A stretch of 36,382 bases of DNA. Source: Streptomyces sp. MMG1121 (GTDB lineage Bacteria; Actinomycetota; Actinomycetes; Streptomycetales; Streptomycetaceae). The stretch's first letter is position 1. Every line of letters begins with the position of its first letter. The position numbers and the translations under genes were made by a program. Below, piece by piece: positions 30,948 to 36,382 of the stretch. The notes under the pieces are model-generated. The model was not told where the DNA came from. It saw nothing but the letters and a program-made list of their open reading frames with translations, and did not search any database. The stretch is taken from the NCBI RefSeq assembly GCF_001280015.1, contig NZ_LGDV01000227.1:1-36382 (forward strand), given 5' to 3'.

Positions 30948-33035
30948 ATGGCCGACCCCTCCAGCTACCGCCCCAGGCCGGGTGAGATCCCGGACTCTCC
31001 GGGGGTGTACAGGTTCCGTGACGAGCACCGCCGGGTGATCTACGTCGGAAAGGCGAAGAGCCTGCGCCAGCGCCTGGCGAACTACTTCCAGGACCTGGCG
31101 AACCTGCACCCGCGCACCCGGACGATGGTGACCACCGCCGCGTCCGTGGAGTGGACCGTGGTGTCCACGGAGGTCGAGGCGCTCCAGCTGGAGTACTCCT
31201 GGATCAAGGAGTACGACCCTCGGTTCAACGTCAAGTACCGCGACGACAAGAGCTACCCGTACCTCGCGGTGACGATGAACGAGGAGTTCCCGCGTGTGCA
31301 GGTGATGCGCGGTCACAAGAAGAAGGGCGTGCGGTACTTCGGGCCGTACGGGCACGCGTGGGCCATCCGGGACACCGTCGACCTGCTGCTGCGCGTCTTC
31401 CCGGTGCGCACCTGCTCGGCCGGCGTGTTCAAGAACGCCGCCCGCACCGGCCGGCCCTGCCTGCTCGGCTACATCGGCAAGTGCTCGGCCCCCTGCGTCG
31501 GCCGGATCAGCCCTGAGGATCATCAGGAGCTGGCCGAGGAGTTCTGCGACTTCATGGCAGGCCGCACCGGCACCTACCTCCGTCGGCTGGAGAAGCAGAT
31601 GATGGTGGCGGCCGAGGAGATGGAGTACGAGCGGGCCGCCCGGCTGCGCGACGACATCGGGGCCCTGAAGAAGGCCATGGAGAAGAGCGCCGTCGTGCTC
31701 GCGGACGCGACCGATGCCGACCTCATCGCCGTCGCCGAGGACGAGCTGGAGGCGGCCGTCCAGATCTTCCATGTGCGTGGTGGCCGGGTGCGCGGCCAGC
31801 GTGGCTGGGTGACTGACAAGGTCGAGGACGTCACCACCGGGGCACTGGTCGAGCACGCCCTGCAGCAGCTGTACGGCGAGGAGACCGGGGACGCGGTCCC
31901 CAAGGAGGTCCTGGTCCCGGCGCTGCCCGAGCCGGTCGAGCCGGTCCAGGAGTGGTTGACCGGCCGCCGCGGGGCGAACGTGTCCCTGCGCATCCCGCAG
32001 CGCGGCGACAAGAAGGCGCTCATGGAGACCGTGGAGCGCAACGCCCAGCAGGGCCTCGCCCTGCACAAGACCAAGCGCGCCTCCGACCTGACCACGCGCT
32101 CGCGTGCCCTGGAGGAGATCGCCGAGGCCCTCGACCTGGACAGCGCCCCGCTCCGGATCGAGTGCTACGACATCTCGCATCTCCAGGGGGACGACGTCGT
32201 CGCCTCCATGGTCGTCTTCGAGGATGGCCTGCAGCGCAAGAGCGAGTACCGCCGCTTCCAGATCAAGGGCTTCGCCGGTCAGGACGACGTCCGCTCCATG
32301 CACGAGGTGATCGGCCGCCGCTTCCGGCGCTACCTGGCCGAGAAGGAGAAGACGGGGGAGTGGGCCGACGGAGACGAGGCCACTGCCGGCGGCGAGTCCC
32401 TTCTCGCTGGTACGGACGAGATCACGAACTCGCTGAAGGACGACGACGGCCGCCCCAGGAAGTTCGCCTACCCGCCGCAGCTCGTCGTCGTCGACGGTGG
32501 CCAGCCGCAGGTCGCGGCGGCCCAGCGTGCGCTGGACGAGCTCGGTATCGACGACATCGCCGTGTGCGGCCTCGCCAAGCGGCTGGAGGAGGTGTGGGTG
32601 CCCGGAGAGGACGACCCGGTGGTCCTGCCGCGTACCAGCGAGGGCCTCTATCTGCTCCAGCGCGTGCGGGACGAGGCCCACCGCTTCGCGATCACCTACC
32701 AGCGCACGAAGCGCGCCAAGCGCTTCCGCGCCAGCCCCCTGGACGACGTGCCCGGCCTCGGTGAGACGCGCAAACAGGCGCTCATCAAGCATTTCGGCTC
32801 GGTGAAGAAGCTTCGGTCCGCCACAATCGAACAGATCCAGGAGGTGCCCGGGATAGGCCGGAAGACGGCCGAGACCATCGCCGCGGCCCTCGCCCGGGCG
32901 GTTCCGGCCGCACCCGCCGTGAACACGGCGACCGGAGAGATCATTGAAGACGAGGAACCCGATACGACGGTCGGTTCCTCGGGGGAGCCCGTGACCGCGG
33001 GCCTTCCGGACGAACGACGGGGGCAGGAGACATGA
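30948..33035 (+). CDS. uvrC: Excinuclease ABC subunit UvrC
   Basis: UvrC makes both incisions in nucleotide excision repair after UvrB has bound the lesion. The 695-residue protein has the N-terminal GIY-YIG nuclease (PGVYRFRD...[14 protein letters not shown], about 18-42) for the 3' cut, the (C)xxC-type [21 protein letters not shown] motif, a UVR domain ([23 protein letters not shown]) that contacts UvrB, the RNase-H-like endonuclease domain ([13 protein letters not shown] and [11 protein letters not shown] with its catalytic aspartates) for the 5' cut, and a C-terminal double helix-hairpin-helix ([28 protein letters not shown]). It starts the coupled uvrC-rapZ-yvcK-whiA run; its stop overlaps the rapZ start. 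Confidence 0.98.
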   Translation: MADPSSYRPRPGEIPDSPGVYRFRDEHRRVIYVGKAKSLRQRLANYFQDLANLHPRTRTMVTTAASVEWTVVSTEVEALQLEYSWIKEYDPRFNVKYRDDKSYPYLAVTMNEEFPRVQVMRGHKKKGVRYFGPYGHAWAIRDTVDLLLRVFPVRTCSAGVFKNAARTGRPCLLGYIGKCSAPCVGRISPEDHQELAEEFCDFMAGRTGTYLRRLEKQMMVAAEEMEYERAARLRDDIGALKKAMEKSAVVLADATDADLIAVAEDELEAAVQIFHVRGGRVRGQRGWVTDKVEDVTTGALVEHALQQLYGEETGDAVPKEVLVPALPEPVEPVQEWLTGRRGANVSLRIPQRGDKKALMETVERNAQQGLALHKTKRASDLTTRSRALEEIAEALDLDSAPLRIECYDISHLQGDDVVASMVVFEDGLQRKSEYRRFQIKGFAGQDDVRSMHEVIGRRFRRYLAEKEKTGEWADGDEATAGGESLLAGTDEITNSLKDDDGRPRKFAYPPQLVVVDGGQPQVAAAQRALDELGIDDIAVCGLAKRLEEVWVPGEDDPVVLPRTSEGLYLLQRVRDEAHRFAITYQRTKRAKRFRASPLDDVPGLGETRKQALIKHFGSVKKLRSATIEQIQEVPGIGRKTAETIAAALARAVPAAPAVNTATGEIIEDEEPDTTVGSSGEPVTAGLPDERRGQET

Positions 33036-34051
33036 CCGAGCACGAGGCACAGCACACAGCCGAACGAGATCGGGCACACGAGGAAGCGGGCCAGGAGCGG
33101 CCACAGCCCGCGGCCGGCGATGAGCACGCGATCCAGGAAAACGGAGCACAGGTGAGTACGGACGGCACGGCGGCCGCAGCCCCCGAAGCGGCCATCCCCG
33201 AGCTGGTGATCATTTCCGGCATGTCCGGAGCGGGCCGGTCGACGGCCGCGAAGTGTCTGGAGGACCTCGGCTGGTTCGTCGTGGACAACCTCCCGCCCGC
33301 CCTCATCCCCACCATGGTGGAGCTGGGCGCCCGCTCGCAGGGCAATGTGGCGCGGATCGCGGTCGTCGTGGACGTGCGCGGCCGGCGCTTCTTCGACAAC
33401 CTGCGCGAATCCCTCGCCGACCTGGACGCCCGGGGCGTCACCCGGCGGATCGTCTTCCTGGAGTCCTCCGACGAGGCCCTGGTGCGCCGCTTCGAGTCGG
33501 TGCGCCGCCCGCATCCGCTGCAGGGCGACGGCCGCATCGTGGATGGCATCGCCGCCGAGCGCGAGCTGCTGCGCGAGCTGCGCGGGGACGCCGACCTGGT
33601 GATCGACACCTCCAGCCTCAACGTGCACGAGCTGCGCGCCAAGATGGACGCCCAGTTCGCCGGCGAGGAGGAGCCGGAGCTGCGGGCCACCGTGATGTCC
33701 TTCGGCTTCAAGTACGGCCTGCCGGTCGACGCCGATCTGGTCGCGGACATGCGGTTCCTGCCCAATCCGCACTGGGTCCCGGAGCTGCGCCCGTACTCCG
33801 GCCTCAACGAGGAGGTCGCCGCCTACGTCTTCAACCAGCCCGGCGCCAAGGAGTTCCTCGACCAGTACGCCGAGCTGCTGCGCCTCATCGCGGCCGGCTA
33901 CCGACGCGAGGGCAAGCGGTATGTGACCATCGCCATCGGCTGTACCGGCGGCAAGCACCGCTCGGTGGCGGTGTCGGAGAAGCTCGCCGCGCGCCTCGCG
34001 GCCGAGGGTGTGGAGACGGTGGTCGTACACCGGGACATGGGACGGGAATGA
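33032..34051 (+). CDS. rapZ: RapZ (YvcJ) family nucleotide-binding protein
   Basis: A 339-residue RapZ/YvcJ-family protein. A hydrophilic, Glu/Ala-rich N-terminal extension of about 55 residues, absent from E. coli RapZ, precedes the P-loop GMSGAGRST (63-71), which has Arg instead of the usual Lys. Further family motifs are [39 protein letters not shown] and the C-terminal ligand-binding [19 protein letters not shown]. In E. coli RapZ is an RNA-binding adaptor for glucosamine-6-phosphate synthesis; in Gram-positives it is a GTP/ATP-binding protein with less clear function. A GTG at 33152 could be an alternative start removing the extension. It overlaps uvrC and yvcK by 4 bases each. Confidence 0.95.
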   Translation: MTEHEAQHTAERDRAHEEAGQERPQPAAGDEHAIQENGAQVSTDGTAAAAPEAAIPELVIISGMSGAGRSTAAKCLEDLGWFVVDNLPPALIPTMVELGARSQGNVARIAVVVDVRGRRFFDNLRESLADLDARGVTRRIVFLESSDEALVRRFESVRRPHPLQGDGRIVDGIAAERELLRELRGDADLVIDTSSLNVHELRAKMDAQFAGEEEPELRATVMSFGFKYGLPVDADLVADMRFLPNPHWVPELRPYSGLNEEVAAYVFNQPGAKEFLDQYAELLRLIAAGYRREGKRYVTIAIGCTGGKHRSVAVSEKLAARLAAEGVETVVVHRDMGRE

Positions 34052-35115
34052 CGGAACGTACACCGCGGCTGAGCAGGCTGCGCCGGATGGTGCCCGATTC
34101 GCGCGCGGGGCGCCCGGCCGAGCCCCGCGGCGGCCGGCCCCGCCGCCGGGGCACACAGCCCAAGGTCGTCGCGCTCGGCGGCGGCATGGGCCTGTCCGCC
34201 TCGCTCGCCGCGCTGCGCCGGATCACCGGCGACCTCACCGCCGTCGTCACCGTGGCCGACGACGGCGGTTCCAGCGGGCGGCTGCGCGACGAGCTGGGCG
34301 TGCTGCCACCCGGCGATCTGCGCAAGGCGCTGGCCGCGCTCTGCGGTGACGACGACTGGGGCCAGACCTGGGCCCGGGTCATCCAGCACCGCTTCCAGTC
34401 CAAGGGCGATCTGCATGAGCACGCGGTCGGCAATCTGCTGATCGTCGCCCTGTGGGAGCAGCTCGGCGACCATGTGCAGGCCCTGGACCTGGTCGGCAAG
34501 CTGCTCGGCGCGCACGGTCGCGTACTGCCCATGTCGGCCGTACCACTGGAGCTGCAGGCCCTGGTCAAGGGCCATGACTCCGAGCGCCCCGACGACGTCG
34601 ACACCGTGCGCGGACAGGCCACCGTCGCCCTCACCCCGGGCGAGGTGCAGTCGGTGCACCTGGTGCCCCACGACCCGCCGGCCGTGCCCGAGGCGGTGGC
34701 CGCGGTGCGGGACGCGGACTGGGTGGTGCTCGGCCCCGGCTCCTGGTTCTCCTCGGTGATCCCGCACCTACTCGTCCCCGAGTTGCTGGACGCCCTCACC
34801 GAGACCAAGGCGCGCAAGGTGCTGTCCTTGAACCTCGCCCCGCAGCCGGGAGAAACCGAGGGCTTCTCACCGCAGCGTCATTTGGAGGTTTTGGGGCGAC
34901 ACGCCCCTAAACTCGCCCTGGACGTGGTGCTGGCCGACGAGGCCGCCGTGCCCGACCGCGACTCGCTCACCGAGGCCGCCAAGCGGCTGGGAGCCGCGGT
35001 CGAGCTGGCGCCGGTCGCCCGGACGGACGGTTCTCCCCGGCACGACCCGGAGCTGCTGGCCGCCGCGTACGACCGTATTTTTCGGATGCATGGAAGGATC
35101 GGCCCATGGCGATGA
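34048..35115 (+). CDS. yvcK: YvcK/CofD-like (gluconeogenesis factor) protein
   Basis: A 355-residue CofD-like protein of the YvcK/CuvA family, which in Bacillus and mycobacteria binds UDP-sugars and is needed for morphology and cell-wall growth on gluconeogenic substrates. A basic Pro/Arg-rich N-terminal extension (1-37) precedes the Rossmann-like [51 protein letters not shown] and [15 protein letters not shown] are the diagnostic motifs, followed by the [19 protein letters not shown] segment. Its ATG overlaps the rapZ stop (ATGA) and its 3' end overlaps whiA by 10 bases. Codons around 34880-34913 are unusually rare, where an internal whiA promoter is suspected. Confidence 0.95.
   Translation: MTERTPRLSRLRRMVPDSRAGRPAEPRGGRPRRRGTQPKVVALGGGMGLSASLAALRRITGDLTAVVTVADDGGSSGRLRDELGVLPPGDLRKALAALCGDDDWGQTWARVIQHRFQSKGDLHEHAVGNLLIVALWEQLGDHVQALDLVGKLLGAHGRVLPMSAVPLELQALVKGHDSERPDDVDTVRGQATVALTPGEVQSVHLVPHDPPAVPEAVAAVRDADWVVLGPGSWFSSVIPHLLVPELLDALTETKARKVLSLNLAPQPGETEGFSPQRHLEVLGRHAPKLALDVVLADEAAVPDRDSLTEAAKRLGAAVELAPVARTDGSPRHDPELLAAAYDRIFRMHGRIGPWR
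34893..34913 (+). promoter_or_regulatory. Candidate internal whiA promoter / WhiA-binding region within yvcK
   Basis: Inside yvcK an inverted repeat GGGGCG-ACA-CGCCCC (34893-34907) contains the WhiA core element GACAC (34898-34902) and is followed directly by TAAACT (34908-34913), a good -10-like hexamer about 190 bases before whiA. In S. coelicolor a developmentally regulated whiA promoter lies in the preceding gene and WhiA acts on it; I infer that this is the equivalent. Confidence 0.5.
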
Positions 35116-36095
35116 CGGCAGCGGTGAAGGATGAGATCTCCCGGCTCCCCGTCACCCGGACCTGCTGCAGGAAGGCGGAGGTCTCGGCCATTCTGCGGTT
35201 CGCCGGCGGCCTTCATCTGGTGAGCGGGCGCATCGTGATCGAGGCGGAACTGGACACCGCGATGGCGGCCCGCCGCCTCAAGCGGGACATCCTGGAGATC
35301 TTCGGGCACAGCTCCGAGCTGATCGTGATGGCGCCCGGCGGGCTACGTCGCGGCTCGCGGTACGTCGTGCGGGTCGTCGCGGGCGGTGACCAGCTGGCCC
35401 GCCAGACGGGTCTCGTGGACGGCCGCGGCCGCCCGATCCGGGGCCTGCCCCCGCAGGTGGTCTCAGGGGCCACCTGTGACGCGGAGGCGGCCTGGCGCGG
35501 GGCCTTCCTGGCGCACGGCTCGCTGACCGAGCCCGGCCGTTCCTCCTCCCTGGAGGTGACCTGCCCAGGTCCCGAGGCCGCGCTCGCGCTGGTCGGCGCC
35601 GCCCGCCGGCTGTCGATCGCCGCGAAGGCCCGCGAGGTGCGGGGCGTGGACCGGGTGGTCGTGCGCGACGGCGACGCGATCGGCGCGCTGCTGACCCGGC
35701 TCGGCGCGCACGAGTCGGTGCTGGCCTGGGAGGAGCGCCGGATGCGCCGCGAGGTGCGGGCCACGGCCAACCGGCTCGCCAACTTCGACGACGCCAACCT
35801 GCGCCGTTCGGCCCGGGCCGCAGTGGCCGCCGGTGCCCGGGTGCAGCGGGCCCTGGAGATCCTCGCAGACGAGGTGCCCGAGCACCTCGCGGCCGCCGGC
35901 CGACTGCGCATGGAACACAAGCAGGCCTCGCTGGAGGAGCTGGGTGCGCTCGCCGAGCCGCCCCTCACCAAGGACGCCGTCGCGGGCCGGATCCGCCGAC
36001 TGCTGGCGATGGCCGACAAGCGCGCCGCCGACCTGGGCATCCCGGGCACGGAGGCCAACCTCAGCGAGGAGCTGGCGGAGAACCTGGCCGGCTGA
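35106..36095 (+). CDS. whiA: Sporulation transcription regulator WhiA
   Basis: WhiA is the regulator that, with WhiB, switches aerial hyphae to sporulation septation in Streptomyces. The 329-residue protein has the typical architecture: N-terminal [31 protein letters not shown], a LAGLIDADG-homing-endonuclease-like domain (about 90-200, including [22 protein letters not shown]) that has lost nuclease activity in this family, and a C-terminal DNA-binding helix-turn-helix ([50 protein letters not shown]). The start at 35106 overlaps the end of yvcK; an ATG two codons later is a near-equivalent. It is the last gene of the run; no terminator hairpin was obvious within the 287 bases that follow. 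Confidence 0.98.
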   Translation: MAMTAAVKDEISRLPVTRTCCRKAEVSAILRFAGGLHLVSGRIVIEAELDTAMAARRLKRDILEIFGHSSELIVMAPGGLRRGSRYVVRVVAGGDQLARQTGLVDGRGRPIRGLPPQVVSGATCDAEAAWRGAFLAHGSLTEPGRSSSLEVTCPGPEAALALVGAARRLSIAAKAREVRGVDRVVVRDGDAIGALLTRLGAHESVLAWEERRMRREVRATANRLANFDDANLRRSARAAVAAGARVQRALEILADEVPEHLAAAGRLRMEHKQASLEELGALAEPPLTKDAVAGRIRRLLAMADKRAADLGIPGTEANLSEELAENLAG

Positions 36096-36382
36096 CCGGA
36101 CCACGTCGACGAGCCGGTGCCGGGGCCCAGTCGCAGCCTCGGCACCAGTTCCTCCACACTCGCCGCCCCCACGCTCGCCCACACCCGCCCCCCACACGCC
36201 CGCCCTCGCGCGTCCCGGCCCGCGTCCGCCCCGCGTGCTCCCGCCTGCACGCCGGCCCGCACGCGCCCGCTCCACGCTGCCCCCCCCGCGCCCACCCCGG
36301 ACCGCACGCCCGCCACCGCCCGTGCGGCCGCCTCGTGCACGCGTCCCGGGCGGTCGTCAGTGCTCACCCCGCGCTTCACGCC
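36096..36382. other. Gene-free, C-rich region after whiA
   Basis: The last 287 bases have no gene I can support. From about 36165 to 36300 the plus strand is strongly C-rich with many CGCCC and GCCC runs. Minus-strand reading frames through it are low-complexity Arg/Gly/Ala sequence and look like shadows of composition. Confidence 0.5.

Noticed and set aside
35213..36379. 388-codon minus-strand frame over whiA and the right end
   Set aside because: Antisense shadow; Arg/Ser/Ala-rich low complexity with no recognisable domain.

Overview
The window is chromosomal DNA of a Streptomyces or very close relative. The base composition is very GC-rich with strong third-position G/C bias. GTG starts, 4-base GTGA/ATGA gene overlaps and probable leaderless starts are frequent, and whiA (sporulation regulator) is present. 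From memory, the order uvrB - terD genes - terC - chaA - aroQ - uvrA - uvrC - rapZ - yvcK - whiA matches the S. coelicolor region SCO1966 to SCO1950. There are no transposases, integrases, tRNAs or CRISPR arrays. This is core chromosome, not an accessory island.

Layout. 1-4.1 kb: DUF2293 protein, the 3' remnant of an NAD(P)-binding oxidoreductase gene, a uridine-kinase-like protein with a degenerate P-loop, CorA, and a methyltransferase. 4.3-6.2 kb: psuG-psuK pseudouridine catabolic operon. 6.3-9.3 kb: VOC protein, Ogt, secreted glycerophosphodiesterase, stand-alone MHYT membrane protein. 9.4-16.7 kb: uvrB, then a Ter/cation block of terD, a TerD-like/FtsK-like fusion, a yybP-ykoY (Mn2+) riboswitch with terC, and chaA. 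16.7-18.6 kb: MHS-type transporter divergent from aroQ. 18.7-23.0 kb: polar amino acid ABC importer, metallo-hydrolase, maleylpyruvate-isomerase-family protein. 23.2-26.3 kb: uvrA. 26.5-30.8 kb: sugar kinase with LacI regulator and a perfect palindromic operator, Rieske lipoprotein, a regulator, a small protein. 30.9-36.1 kb: translationally coupled uvrC-rapZ-yvcK-whiA.

The main discovery is regulatory. All four DNA-repair genes (ogt, uvrB, uvrA, uvrC) have a promoter of the RecA-independent DNA-damage type (RecA-NDp/PafBC, TTGTCRGTG-N8-TANNNT). At ogt, uvrB and uvrC the -10 lies 6-7 nt before the start codon, which predicts leaderless mRNAs. A fifth, slightly weaker copy lies in front of terD, suggesting that the Ter block answers DNA damage as well as metal. 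uvrA also has a degenerate LexA-like box upstream.

Two further points stand out. The terC leader carries a readable translational switch: the 3' strand of riboswitch P1 is perfectly complementary to the terC Shine-Dalgarno region. Inside yvcK, a run of rare codons coincides with a palindrome, a GACAC element and a -10-like hexamer, which fits an internal whiA promoter.
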